Shown: positions 17,930-26,600, numbered from the stretch's first letter. The stretch: DNA of 64,000 bases from Bacteroidota bacterium (GCA_013298895.1 JAAFJM010000003.1:1-64000); one strand, 5' to 3'. Translations and numbers: made by a program. Notes: a model not told the origin generated them from the letters alone.

Positions 17930-18541
17930 ATGAAAAAAACAATTTTATCACTTTTTATTACTTTAACTTTTATTGGCTTTGCTAATGCTCAAGATGATAA
18001 AGTTAAAACCGCTTTCGCCTCTAGTTTAGGATTTGAAAACAAAAGTAATTACACCTCTGCCATAAGTAAAATGATTGAAGTTTACAGTCCATCATCATAC
18101 GAAATAAATCTTCGACTAGGTTGGCTTAACTATTGTGCTGGTTTACAAAAAGAATCAAAACAATATTATAAAATAGCCATGGAATTAATGCCTTTTTCGC
18201 TTGAAGCAAAGTTTGGTTATATTTATCCATTATCAGTTTTAAACGAATGGGATGAAGTAGTATTTCAATACCAAGCTATTTTAAAATTAGATCCTAATAA
18301 TAGCTTTGCTCTTTATGCATTAGGTATGATTTATTATAATGGAAAACTATATGAAAAAGCACATAAATGTTTTACATTATTGGTTAATTTATATCCATTT
18401 ACTTACGATGGTTTGCACATGTTAGCATGGACAAATTACAGGTTAAGTAAACCTAAGGAGGCAAAACAATTGTTTAATAGGGTTTTGTTAATAGCACCAA
18501 ATGATACTTCGTCACTAGAAGGTTTGTCTTTAATTAAATAA
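17930..18541 (+). CDS. periplasmic TPR protein
   Basis: A 203-residue protein with a cleavable signal peptide (MKKTILSLFITLTFIGFANAQ). At least four TPR-like helical pairs follow, for example AKFGYIYPLSVLNEWDEVV, AILKLDPNNSFALYALGMIY and WTNYRLSKPKEAKQLFNRVL. It starts 1 bp after the barrel gene and is the last gene of the operon before a strong terminator. A periplasmic scaffold linking the inner-membrane M23 fusion and the outer-membrane barrel would fit, but is inference. Confidence 0.85.
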   Translation: MKKTILSLFITLTFIGFANAQDDKVKTAFASSLGFENKSNYTSAISKMIEVYSPSSYEINLRLGWLNYCAGLQKESKQYYKIAMELMPFSLEAKFGYIYPLSVLNEWDEVVFQYQAILKLDPNNSFALYALGMIYYNGKLYEKAHKCFTLLVNLYPFTYDGLHMLAWTNYRLSKPKEAKQLFNRVLLIAPNDTSSLEGLSLIK

Positions 18542-18563
18542 CATAAAAGAGTATAAGTTTTAC

Positions 18564-18592
18564 AAAAGAGCCGTTTTTACGGCTCTTTTTGC
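18564..18592 (+). terminator. terminator after the M23/barrel/TPR operon
   Basis: A perfect 10-bp stem (AAAAGAGCCG / CGGCTCTTTT) with a 6-nt loop and a T run. Confidence 0.88.
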
Positions 18593-18601
18593 TTAGGAGT
18601 T

Positions 18602-19063
18602 CTACATAATAAATGGGAAAAACCGGTATTTTTGTTTAGTATAATTGTAATAGTCAGGAAACTTCTTTAGTAATAGACTTTCTTCATACTTTGATTTGAA
18701 ATAAAATATTATAAAAAGTATAATTGCTATGCCTATCTTTAATAAACCATGTGAATAAAGTGCATAGAAAAAAGTAGTTAGTATTATACCTGTATAAATT
18801 GGATGTCTTATAGTTTTATAAACTCCAGTTTTTATTAATTCACCATTTTGTTTTGGTGTAGGAAAAGGGGTTAAATTTTTGTTGAGTAATAGCAAGGAAA
18901 TCCCAATTAGTAAAATGCCAATTAGAGTGATAATTAAAAAGAAATTCTCTGCTATTTTGCTATTGTATTTTAATTGATAGGCAGGAGTAGGTATTAAATA
19001 AAATAGGAATAATACTAATTGTGTGCCAACAAAAAATATATCTTTTTTAGAAATGTTATACAT
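18602..19063 (-). CDS. isoprenylcysteine carboxylmethyltransferase-like membrane methyltransferase
   Basis: A 153-residue integral membrane protein with about four hydrophobic helices. The block GELIKTGVYKTIRHPIYTG, then YEESLLLKKFPDYYNYTKQ near the C-terminus, is the signature of the ICMT/PEMT-like family (SAM-dependent methylation of a membrane-bound substrate). In bacteria the substrates are mostly unknown lipids or isoprenoids. Its start is well separated from any neighbour; 237 bp of AT-rich sequence without visible features lie upstream. Confidence 0.86.
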   Translation of the reverse strand: MYNISKKDIFFVGTQLVLFLFYLIPTPAYQLKYNSKIAENFFLIITLIGILLIGISLLLLNKNLTPFPTPKQNGELIKTGVYKTIRHPIYTGIILTTFFYALYSHGLLKIGIAIILFIIFYFKSKYEESLLLKKFPDYYNYTKQKYRFFPFIM

Positions 19064-19300
19064 TCAGTGATTTTTAAAAATTGACTTTTATTTCAACCAA
19101 GTTTTATAAAAAAATTTCTTCCATTAGTTTAGTCATTTACAAACAACAACATCTTTAGGTGCCAATTAGCTGGCTATACGTTAATTTTTGACTATTTGTT
19201 GAATCTCATTTCATCATTAAAAAAATAAGTAGGCTTTTAACTTTTTGCTTATTCTTAATTTAAAATGTTGAAATAATTTCAACTATAATGTTTAACGCCA

Positions 19301-20077
19301 TCATATTAAATCTTCTATTTTTTCAAATACTTCCTTCGTTTGTAAAAACTCTTTGGTGTATTGATAAGCAAATAAAAATATTTCTTCAGCTTTCTTCACC
19401 TCAAATAAACCATATTTACTCATTTCGGGTGGTTCAATAAATAAATCGCATAAGTATATTTTATCATATACTGTTTTACTCATAGCTAAGTGAAAACTTC
19501 TATCCAAAATATCTTTCATATGAAAATTTTCGGCTTTTAAACTCATTTCATTGGTATGCACACCAATAATAAAATCACACTTTCCAATAACTGGCTCAAC
19601 GGGTAAATTATTTAAAATTCCTCCATCTAAATATAATGTATCATTATACTTTATTGGTTCAAATACCATAGGCAAACAAGATGATGCTAAAAGTGCTTTT
19701 GATACACTTCCAGTTGTGAAATATTTTGATTTACCTTTAATGATATCAGTAGCAGTAATACATATCGGTATAGGTAATTTCTCAATTAAATTTTGTTTGA
19801 AATGGGTTTTGTAAATTTTTTCAAACGATTGCATTTTAAATAAACCAGATTTATTTAATAACAAATTAGAAAAGCTAAAGAAATTACCTTCTAATGCTAT
19901 TTCAATAATTTCTTCAGGATTAAAACCAGCAGCATAAAAAGCCGCTACAATTGCACCTGCGCTGGTTCCGGAAATAATACTTGGAATAATATCTACCTCC
20001 TCTAATGCCTTAATCACTCCTAGATGTGCAAATCCTCTTGCTCCTCCACCAGATAAAACCAAGCCAAATTTTCCCAT
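19301..20077 (-). CDS. patatin-like phospholipase, RssA-type
   Basis: A 258-residue cytoplasmic lipid acyl hydrolase. The oxyanion-hole block GLVLSGGGARGFAHLGVIKAL is at the N-terminus, the nucleophile Ser lies in GTSAGAIVAAF, and the catalytic Asp in LDGGILNNLPV (the DGG motif). This Ser-Asp dyad is complete. The ATG at 20077 is preferred to the TTG one codon earlier. The lipoprotein gene upstream on the same strand is about 28 bp away, so they may be co-transcribed. Confidence 0.92.
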   Translation of the reverse strand: MGKFGLVLSGGGARGFAHLGVIKALEEVDIIPSIISGTSAGAIVAAFYAAGFNPEEIIEIALEGNFFSFSNLLLNKSGLFKMQSFEKIYKTHFKQNLIEKLPIPICITATDIIKGKSKYFTTGSVSKALLASSCLPMVFEPIKYNDTLYLDGGILNNLPVEPVIGKCDFIIGVHTNEMSLKAENFHMKDILDRSFHLAMSKTVYDKIYLCDLFIEPPEMSKYGLFEVKKAEEIFLFAYQYTKEFLQTKEVFEKIEDLI

Positions 20078-20105
20078 CAACTAAACCAATTTTATTACTA
20101 ATCTA

Positions 20106-20573
20106 TTAATTAACTTTAACTGCTGTAAATTTATAGTCCACGCTTGCAGGATCAGGAAAAATAACGTTCTTGATTCCGTTTAATTCCTTTTCATTTAGTA
20201 TATTTATTTCATACATAGTAAATACATTTAAATTTTCACCTTCAACCGTAAGTTTATCTCCAGTAATTTCGCCTTCAAAACGTTTTACTGTACTCCAACC
20301 TTTAGTATTGCCAGAAACTATATTTAAAATAACCCTATTACTTTCGTGCTTAATTTTCCATTTTTCCTTTATTACTTTTTCGGTATGGCGCTTATTATTA
20401 ATTTTTTGCACTTTAAAAGTTACCTCCCAATCGCCACATAGGTCAAGCATTTTTATATAAGGATCTTTAAATTGATGTGGAACATCTGTCTTAATTTCAC
20501 TGCTAATACTAGGTGTTTCATCGCAGGCTGCTAAAAAGGTTAATATATAAAATACGATTAGGAGTTTTTTCAT
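20106..20573 (-). CDS. small lipoprotein of unknown function
   Basis: A 155-residue predicted lipoprotein. The start is taken at the ATG at 20573, not the GTG one codon earlier. The signal ends in the lipobox LAAC (LIVFYILTFLAAC), so the mature protein is lipid-anchored. The mature part is beta-rich with GDWEVTFKVQ near its beginning, faintly lipocalin-like, but I do not recognise the family. Lies upstream of the patatin gene on the same strand. Confidence 0.75.
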   Translation of the reverse strand: MKKLLIVFYILTFLAACDETPSISSEIKTDVPHQFKDPYIKMLDLCGDWEVTFKVQKINNKRHTEKVIKEKWKIKHESNRVILNIVSGNTKGWSTVKRFEGEITGDKLTVEGENLNVFTMYEINILNEKELNGIKNVIFPDPASVDYKFTAVKVN

Positions 20574-20663
20574 CACGAATTGATTTTTTTTAATATCTAG
20601 ACTTTACAATAATATAAAAAAATCTAAAACCTAAATATACTTTTTGTAAATTTTATACTACAA

Positions 20664-20694
20664 AAAAAGGCCACTTTTTTAAAGTGGCCTTTGA
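20664..20694 (-). terminator. terminator after ferredoxin
   Basis: A perfect 12-bp stem (AAAGGCCACTTT / AAAGTGGCCTTT) with a 3-nt loop, followed on the minus strand by seven T residues. Confidence 0.85.
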
Positions 20695-20716
20695 TATAAA
20701 ACAAACATTTGGTTGA

Positions 20717-21061
20717 TTATAAATGCATTCTATGTTTCTTTTCTAATAAACGTTCTTGTGTTTCTACATTATCTGGATCAGGTAAGCAGCAATCAACAGG
20801 GCAAACAGCAGCGCATTGAGGCTCTTCATGAAAACCTACACACTCGGTACATTTGCCAGTTACAATATAGTAAGTATCGTCTGATTTAGGAGCAAAACGT
20901 GCACTTGCTTCAACCGTTTCGCCATCAATATCAACACTTCCACTTAAACTATTTCCATCTTTCCAAGCCCACTCAGCTCCCGATTCGTAAATTGCATTGT
21001 TTGGACATTCAGGTTCGCATGCACCACAGTTAATGCATTCGTCAGTTATCATTATTGCCAT
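20717..21061 (-). CDS. 2[4Fe-4S] ferredoxin
   Basis: A 114-residue electron carrier. The first cluster motif [12 protein letters not shown] has the normal CxxCxxCxxxCP spacing. The second is [20 protein letters not shown], with an insertion between the second and third cysteines as in Chromatium-type ferredoxins. No signal peptide, so it is cytoplasmic. It diverges from the acyl-CoA reductase gene with 100 bp between; the pairing of these two genes recurs in related bacteria as far as I recall. A TAATCTTGC element upstream could be the promoter. Confidence 0.93.
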   Translation of the reverse strand: MAIMITDECINCGACEPECPNNAIYESGAEWAWKDGNSLSGSVDIDGETVEASARFAPKSDDTYYIVTGKCTECVGFHEEPQCAAVCPVDCCLPDPDNVETQERLLEKKHRMHL

Positions 21062-21161
21062 AATATGTTATAAATTAATTTTTGTTTTTTTCTATTGTAT
21101 TTAACTACTGCAAGATTAGTTTTGTTCTCTCAAATCTAAAAATAGAATCGTTCTAAATAAC

Positions 21162-22181
21162 ATGACTTTTCAACAACGTGTACAAGCTTTTATTCAACTA
21201 GGAAATTTTTTACAAGATGCTGCTAATAATGCACATAAGGCCATAGTTGAAGCCTATTTATATAACAATTGGTTTACTGAAGAAAGCCAACGACTAGCTT
21301 TACAAGCTTGGGCCGATACTTTAAGCGAGCATAAAATTAACCAATGGATTGAAAAATATGATTTTGAAAAACCTGTAAACGAAAAAACGGTAGCCATAGT
21401 AATGGCTGGTAATATTCCCTTAGTTGGTTTACATGATTTAATTTGCGTTTTGCTTTGCGGTCATAAAGCCATAGTAAAATTAAGTAGCGATGATAAAATT
21501 TTACCTAAATTTATTGTTGCTGCCTTAATGCAAATTGAACCTGCTTTTGCAGATAAAATTAAATTGCTTAAAGACGATGAAAAACTAGAAAATAATTATG
21601 ATGCTGTAATTGCCACAGGCAGCAATAATAGCAATCGTTATTTTGAATATTACTTTAGTAAGTTTCCCAATATTTTGCGTAAAAATCGCAATAGTGTGGC
21701 TGTTTTAACTGGCCATGAAACCGATGAAGAAATGAAACTTTTAGCCAAAGATATTTTTACTTATTTTGGTTTAGGTTGCCGAAACGTAAGCAAGTTATAC
21801 TTACCAAAAGGTTTTGATATGGCTTTGTTTTTTGAAAATACCCACGATTACGATGAGTATTTAAAACACAATAAATATGGCAACAACTTAATGTACCATA
21901 AATCAATTTGGTTATTGAATCAAGATGATTTTTTAGAAAATGGACTGATTAATTTAAAAGAAGATAAAGCCATGGCATCGCCTTTGGCAAGCTTATTTTA
22001 CGAGTATTATGAAAGTTTAGATGAAGTAAAAGCTACTCTTGAAACACGTAAAGATGAAATTCAATGTGTGGTTAGTAAAATAGATTTAGGTAATAATATT
22101 CCATTTGGAAAAACGCAACAACCTGAACTTTGGGACTATGCTGATAATTTAGATACTATTGCGTTTTTGTTGAGTTTGTAA
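21162..22181 (+). CDS. acyl-CoA reductase, LuxC family
   Basis: A 339-residue relative of LuxC-type NADPH-dependent acyl-CoA reductases, which produce fatty aldehydes through an acyl-cysteine intermediate. Family blocks include VAIVMAGNIPLVGLHDLI, the nucleotide-binding region AVIATGSNNSNRYFEYYF, LRKNRNSVAVLTG, and a Cys-containing block FGLGCRNVSKLYLP that would carry the catalytic cysteine. Divergent from the ferredoxin. No luciferase genes are present, so the role is probably in lipid or aldehyde metabolism. Confidence 0.85.
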   Translation: MTFQQRVQAFIQLGNFLQDAANNAHKAIVEAYLYNNWFTEESQRLALQAWADTLSEHKINQWIEKYDFEKPVNEKTVAIVMAGNIPLVGLHDLICVLLCGHKAIVKLSSDDKILPKFIVAALMQIEPAFADKIKLLKDDEKLENNYDAVIATGSNNSNRYFEYYFSKFPNILRKNRNSVAVLTGHETDEEMKLLAKDIFTYFGLGCRNVSKLYLPKGFDMALFFENTHDYDEYLKHNKYGNNLMYHKSIWLLNQDDFLENGLINLKEDKAMASPLASLFYEYYESLDEVKATLETRKDEIQCVVSKIDLGNNIPFGKTQQPELWDYADNLDTIAFLLSL

Positions 22182-22202
22182 TAGTGATTTGTAGATTATT
22201 CG

Positions 22203-22240
22203 TAGCTGCTGTTGTTGGTCAGGAGACACAACAACTGCAT
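22203..22240. repeat. short dispersed-type hairpin (GTTGTTG ... CAACAAC)
   Basis: GTTGTTG (22211-22217) and CAACAAC (22229-22235) form a stem around GTCAGGAGACA. The element lies between convergent genes and looks like a dispersed intergenic repeat of this phylum. No second copy is in the window. Confidence 0.35.
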
Positions 22241-22277
22241 CCCACGGAAAGCAATAGAAAGCTCTAAGTAATAAAAA

Positions 22278-23948
22278 TTAGTATCCTGTTAACGGTTTGT
22301 CTTTAGGATGTTTAACTTCAAAGCTAAATTTGATTATTTGACTTTTTTCAGGTGTTAAATCTAATTTCCAAGTTAACTTACCTGTTGCTTCATCTAAATT
22401 AGCATTTCCTTTATCGGTTAGTTTTACTTCAATTTCTTTGTCAGTGCTTACCGGAATTTGATCTTCAATGGTTAATGTAACTGCTTCTTTACGCGTATTT
22501 TTAATGGTAATTTCCCATGTTATACTTTCGGTTTTGGTACCTCCAAAAAACGAATTAGAGCAAAACTCTTTTAGTTTTTTTCTTTCTACCTGAATGCGTT
22601 TGTCTTTACCTAAAGTAAGTAATAAAGTATCGTTTACAGTTGGACTAATCATTGTTTTACCAGTAAAAGTTCCATCGTAATATACATTGGCTTCACCGCT
22701 AATTTGGTTGATTAAATCATTTGCTAAAACTTGCGCAGTTACAAACACTTCTTTGTTCAGTTTTGGCACTACCGAATAACCATAAATAGCACTTTGCGCA
22801 AAACTAGTTAAATCCACTTGATGGTTTTGGTTATCACTTGGAATGGTATAAGCTATATTGGTTTCAAACTCGGTATTAAACATGTTTTGAGAAACCTTTG
22901 GTTGGGCAAATTTGGTCTTATAATTTGAAGGAGTAGGATCTTCTTCTTCAATTACTTTATCGCCATAACTAGCTGGTGTACCTCCAGTAATTACATCTTT
23001 AAAACCAATATTTTGATTGTTAGAATATTCTCTAGGTCTGAAACTTAACCAATTGGTTTGTAATTCAGGTTTTACACCTCCTTCAGCTGGATTAGCTGTA
23101 GTCAATTTTAGTTTCACATTGTTCCAATCTTCGCCTGTACTTTGGTAAATATTAGCCTTTAAAAAGAATTGTACATCGCTTTTATTGTCTTTTACTCGTA
23201 TGTCGTAATAGGGCGACCAACTTACATTTCCAACCAAATAAGTTAATTCTACTTGTGCATTTTGGAAATTATTTTCGGCTTTAACCGTTAAAATTACTTC
23301 ATTGTTTAATGTTAATTTACCATTGTTGTAGGCTGCTAATTGTTGTTCTACATAATATTTTGCTTTGTTGTATTTATCTTCTAAACGTGTTAACCTAAAC
23401 CAATTTACTTTAAAATCATCCAATTTTTTTTTGTATAATTCCATTAAATCATCTAATTCATCAGCCTTCACACCCACTTGATTACTGCCCACATTTTTAT
23501 TGTTTAACATCAATTCTTTTTGGTGAACAATGGATTCTTTATCTGCTTTAAAATCTTCTAATTCAGCATTAATTTTAACCAACGAATCCTCCAATAAAAT
23601 AATATCAGCAGGCTTTTCGTCATTATTCAAATATTCGTTTCTATTGCTTACCGATAAAATAGTTATTCGAGCATCGGCTTTAGCCTCAATACTGTTTATA
23701 TTTATATAAGGCGAAAGTTTGTCGAAAACAATATTAAAAATACCACTTCCTTCAAAATTCAATTTTGCTATCCTAGTTACTTGAGCTTGGTTATTAAAAA
23801 CAGTTACGTTGCTTACTACACTGTTCACTTTACGCTCACTAGGTTTTGAATTATGGTAAGAAATATCATCGTTAACTGCATTACTTTGGGCTAATAAATT
23901 GAATGTATTAGCAAGTACTATAATAATTATTGATCTTATTTTTTTCAT
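22278..23948 (-). CDS. MuiA / DUF4139 family exported protein
   Basis: A 556-residue protein of the mucoidy-inhibitor-A (DUF4140-DUF4139) family; molecular function unknown. The ATG at 23948 is chosen because it opens a signal peptide (MKKIRSIIIIVLANTFNLLAQ), unlike the ATG 21 bp upstream. DUF4140 covers the region after VNSVVSNVTVFNNQAQVTR, then a coiled-coil stretch (about 120-200), then DUF4139 with WSPYYDIRVKD and the terminal WKLDLTPEKSQIIKFSFEVKHP. Transcribed alone; a TACTTTGC element at 24028-24021 may be its -7 box, giving a leader of roughly 70 nt. Confidence 0.9.
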   Translation of the reverse strand: MKKIRSIIIIVLANTFNLLAQSNAVNDDISYHNSKPSERKVNSVVSNVTVFNNQAQVTRIAKLNFEGSGIFNIVFDKLSPYININSIEAKADARITILSVSNRNEYLNNDEKPADIILLEDSLVKINAELEDFKADKESIVHQKELMLNNKNVGSNQVGVKADELDDLMELYKKKLDDFKVNWFRLTRLEDKYNKAKYYVEQQLAAYNNGKLTLNNEVILTVKAENNFQNAQVELTYLVGNVSWSPYYDIRVKDNKSDVQFFLKANIYQSTGEDWNNVKLKLTTANPAEGGVKPELQTNWLSFRPREYSNNQNIGFKDVITGGTPASYGDKVIEEEDPTPSNYKTKFAQPKVSQNMFNTEFETNIAYTIPSDNQNHQVDLTSFAQSAIYGYSVVPKLNKEVFVTAQVLANDLINQISGEANVYYDGTFTGKTMISPTVNDTLLLTLGKDKRIQVERKKLKEFCSNSFFGGTKTESITWEITIKNTRKEAVTLTIEDQIPVSTDKEIEVKLTDKGNANLDEATGKLTWKLDLTPEKSQIIKFSFEVKHPKDKPLTGY

Positions 23949-24479
23949 ACGTTTATCTAATTTTTCCAATAAATTAAAATATCATTTATTTATTATGTGA
24001 ATTTTCCAACAAATTCGTTTGCAAAGTACTTTCCTTTTTTTGATTTTTTATTATTGTTTCTAATTGGATATAATTTTGCAATTTATATTTCATTGCTATA
24101 AAAATTGAAGTAAAATTATAAAGTATTAGATTTTGCCAAAGTTAGATTATTCAATAATCCTTTTTTTTACATTTAGGATGTAAAGTTATTTTGAAGGATT
24201 TTACCAATAAATGTTTCTAATAAAGCTATTTCCACTTAAGAAAAAGAAAATAAAATTAAAAGAAGTATGATTATTTATTAGCAATAATTTATCAAAATAA
24301 AACAACTTTAATTACCCAACAATCTTACAGATAAGGAATTAAAGCCTTTTCAATTTCATAATAATTTTATCAAATCTACAAAAGGTCTTTTTCAATATTA
24401 TGAATAATAAAAAGCAAATAAATTTTATAACTTAACTACTCATTTTTTAATAAAGTTCAATAAAATTTTTTTTAAATAA
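23949..24479. other. gene-free AT-rich stretch
   Basis: About 530 bp between the MuiA-like gene and the cold-shock gene hold no open frame with recognisable protein features. I see a possible promoter for the MuiA gene near 24021-24028 and nothing else beyond low-complexity A/T runs. Confidence 0.6.
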
Positions 24480-24510
24480 AAAAGCCTGTAATTTTCATTA
24501 CAGGCTTTTG
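24478..24510 (-). terminator. terminator after the downstream cold-shock gene
   Basis: A 13-bp stem (AAAAGCCTGTAAT / ATTACAGGCTTTT) with a 4-nt loop, followed on the minus strand by TTTATTT. Confidence 0.85.
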
Positions 24511-24532
24511 GTATTGAATATAAAAATAAATA

Positions 24533-24724
24533 TTAAGCAACTTGAACACGTACTGCGTTCATGCCTTTTTTTCCTCTTTCTTCTTCAAAAGTTACTTTGT
24601 CATTTTCTCTAATTCTGTCTATTAAACCAGATGAATGTACGAAAATATCTTCTCCGCCATTAGCTGGTGAAATAAAACCAAATCCTTTTGTTTCGTTAAA
24701 AAACTTAACTGTTCCTTCTTGCAT
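24533..24724 (-). CDS. cold-shock protein, CspA family (copy 2)
   Basis: A 63-residue single cold-shock domain that binds single-stranded RNA/DNA. RNP1 is KGFGFISP and RNP2 is DIFVHSS. It is very similar to the neighbour 51 bp upstream, indicating a tandem duplication; differences cluster in the loop after RNP1 (ANGGEDIF versus SEGREDIF). Probably co-transcribed with it from the promoter near 25000, and closed by the terminator at 24478-24510. Confidence 0.95.
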   Translation of the reverse strand: MQEGTVKFFNETKGFGFISPANGGEDIFVHSSGLIDRIRENDKVTFEEERGKKGMNAVRVQVA

Positions 24725-24774
24725 TATTTTGTTGTAATTAATTGTAAATAAAATTTTGTAATAAAATTAGAATA

Positions 24775-24969
24775 TTATCGTGATACCTGCACTCTTACAG
24801 CATTGATACCTTTTTTTCCTCTTTCTGTTTCAAATTGTACTTTGTCATTTTCTTGAATTCTGTCGATTAAACCTGTTGAATGTACGAAAATGTCTTCACG
24901 TCCTTCTGATGGAGTGATAAATCCGAAGCCTTTTGTTTCATCAAAAAACTTCACTGTTCCTTCTTGCAT
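24775..24969 (-). CDS. cold-shock protein, CspA family (copy 1)
   Basis: A 64-residue nucleic-acid-binding cold-shock protein. RNP1 KGFGFITP and RNP2 DIFVHST are intact. First of two tandem paralogues. A promoter-like CTTG-N19-TACCTTG lies 28 nt upstream of the ATG (25026-24997), implying a leader far shorter than the long regulatory leader of E. coli cspA. Confidence 0.95.
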   Translation of the reverse strand: MQEGTVKFFDETKGFGFITPSEGREDIFVHSTGLIDRIQENDKVQFETERGKKGINAVRVQVSR

Positions 24970-24996
24970 TGTATTAAATTATTAAATATGAAGGCG

Positions 24997-25026
24997 CAAG
25001 GTAACTTTAATTAATTCATAAACAAG
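24997..25026 (-). promoter_or_regulatory. probable promoter of the cold-shock gene pair
   Basis: On the minus strand CTTG (25026-25023) and TACCTTG (25003-24997) are 19 bp apart. This resembles the phylum consensus with a one-base-shorter -7 box. The word TA(C/T)CTTGCGCCTT also precedes the DUF4290 gene at 42009. Confidence 0.4.
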
Positions 25027-25105
25027 TATTTTAATTTTATTCCTTAAATCATAAACAAATAATTGTAAGAAACATTTTACTTGAAAATCATTGGGCCAAA
25101 CTTAT

Positions 25106-25600
25106 TTAACTATGAAAAAGTTTAGATAAACCTTTTTCGGCTTTTTGTTCTTGTTCATATACATGATCTATCATTAGGTTAACTTTGTCATCTGCAGCTG
25201 CGGTGGCTAATTGATCGCAGCGTTCATTACCAGGATGTCCAGCATGACCTTTTACCCAATGCATTTTTACTTGGTGTTGGGCATAAATTTTTAAAAAATC
25301 ATTCCATAAATCACCATTTTTTTTACCAGCAAAGTTTTTTTGTTTCCATCCAAAAACCCATTTTTTTTCAATGGCATCGCAAACATACTTACTATCTGTA
25401 TAAATATTAACTTGTGTATTAGGTTTTTTTAGTTGTTGTAATGCTACAATAACAGCCAACAACTCCATTCTGTTATTAGTAGTTAATCGGTAGCCAGCTG
25501 AAAGTTCTTTTCTAAATTGTCCGCTGGTTAATACTATTCCATAACCACCATTTCCGGGGTTTCCTCTTGCCGAACCATCGGTATATATATTTACAATCAT
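25106..25600 (-). CDS. rnhA: ribonuclease HI
   Basis: Degrades the RNA strand of RNA-DNA hybrids. 164 residues, normal length. The catalytic carboxylates are Asp8 (YTDGSARGNPG), Glu46 (NRMELLAV), Asp69 (IYTDSKYV) and Asp129 (NERCDQLA), all present, plus His121 in KGHAGHPGNE. The C-terminal 25 residues extend past the fold. Last gene of a three-gene minus-strand operon, 3 bp after the acetyltransferase gene. Confidence 0.96.
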   Translation of the reverse strand: MIVNIYTDGSARGNPGNGGYGIVLTSGQFRKELSAGYRLTTNNRMELLAVIVALQQLKKPNTQVNIYTDSKYVCDAIEKKWVFGWKQKNFAGKKNGDLWNDFLKIYAQHQVKMHWVKGHAGHPGNERCDQLATAAADDKVNLMIDHVYEQEQKAEKGLSKLFHS

Positions 25601-25603
25601 TTA

Positions 25604-26083
25604 TTATACTAACTTATTAATTGCTTCTTGGTTTAATCGGTAAACGGTCCATTCGTCCATGTGTGCAGCTCCTAAGTTTTCATAAAAATCTTTGGCAGGT
25701 TTATTCCAGTTTAATACACTCCATTCTACTCTGCCGCAGTTGCGCTCATGTGCTATTTTTACAAGGCTTAACAATAGTTTTTTACCGTAACCTTTTCCTC
25801 TGTATTTTTCTTTAACAAATAAATCTTCCAAGTAAATACCAGGCTTGCTTACAAAGGTACTGTAGTTGTGAAAAAACAAGGCAAAGCCAATTGGAACATG
25901 ATTTTCAAAACCAATCAAACATTCGGCAAAAGCTTTTTCTTCGAATAAATATTTCACAATACTTTCTTCGGTTGCTTCTACTTGGTCCGATAATTTTTCG
26001 TATTCGGCTATATCTTTTATTAATTCTAAAATGATTCCTGCATCATTTTTGGTAGCAGGTTTTATTTCAAAAATATCAGTCAT
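25604..26083 (-). CDS. GNAT acetyltransferase, spermidine/spermine N1-acetyltransferase (SSAT)-like
   Basis: A 159-residue acetyl-CoA-dependent N-acetyltransferase. The layout closely parallels the SSAT/thialysine acetyltransferase family: IKPATKNDAGIILELIKDIAEYEKL at the start (here residues 7-31), YLEDLFVKEKYRGKGYGKKLL as the acetyl-CoA-binding motif A, and LNWNKPAKDFYENLGA as motif B. Likely substrates are polyamines or lysine analogues. Overlaps the upstream exported-protein gene by 8 bp and is followed by rnhA after 3 bp. Confidence 0.9.
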   Translation of the reverse strand: MTDIFEIKPATKNDAGIILELIKDIAEYEKLSDQVEATEESIVKYLFEEKAFAECLIGFENHVPIGFALFFHNYSTFVSKPGIYLEDLFVKEKYRGKGYGKKLLLSLVKIAHERNCGRVEWSVLNWNKPAKDFYENLGAAHMDEWTVYRLNQEAINKLV

Positions 26084-26600
26084 TATTTTTAGCTATTTTG
26101 TAAGTTAAAGTGTATGATTTTTTTACCACTAAATTAGAGTTACGAGCTATATAGCTAAATTTAATTTTTACTTTCCAAGTAGTGCTGTTAACTTTTGTAC
26201 CTATAAATGTTCCGTTTTTTATTTTATAGGTTCCAGCATCGCGGCAAAAACAACTTTGAGTATATAATATAGGTATATTTTTTAAGTTAGATGATTTAAA
26301 GTAAAACCTTTTTGCTTTTGGGTTAATGGTAAAAATTAACCTTTCTACTATTTCATCATCGGCTATTTGTAGGTATTCTTTGCTCCTAAACTCATATTCA
26401 AATAATAGGTTATTTCCAGCTTTTAATTCATAATCAGGATTTATACTATCATTTGAGTTAAATTGAATGGCTTTTTTGGTAAATATTTTGGCCGATTTTT
26501 TTTCAGGTGTAAAAGCATTCATTAACGAATCTTCGTTGTTTTGCGAAAAGGCAATAACATTAAATACCAAAATAAAGGCAATGGTTGAAAATAGTTTCAT
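26076..26600 (-). CDS. exported protein of unknown function
   Basis: A 174-residue protein with a signal peptide (MKLFSTIAFILVFNVIAFSQ). The mature part is beta-rich and contains two cysteines in a short loop (TQSCFCRDAG), which may form a disulphide or bind metal. I do not recognise a family. First gene of the operon with the SSAT-like acetyltransferase and rnhA, which it overlaps by 8 bp; no functional link is evident. A TATTATTGC element about 27 nt upstream could be its promoter. Confidence 0.78.
   Translation of the reverse strand: MKLFSTIAFILVFNVIAFSQNNEDSLMNAFTPEKKSAKIFTKKAIQFNSNDSINPDYELKAGNNLLFEYEFRSKEYLQIADDEIVERLIFTINPKAKRFYFKSSNLKNIPILYTQSCFCRDAGTYKIKNGTFIGTKVNSTTWKVKIKFSYIARNSNLVVKKSYTLTYKIAKNND

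Noticed and set aside
14816-18541. The M23/barrel/TPR operon as part of the PqqD cluster.
   Set aside because: A strong terminator at 14698-14738 separates them; a functional link remains possible but is not supported by the sequence.
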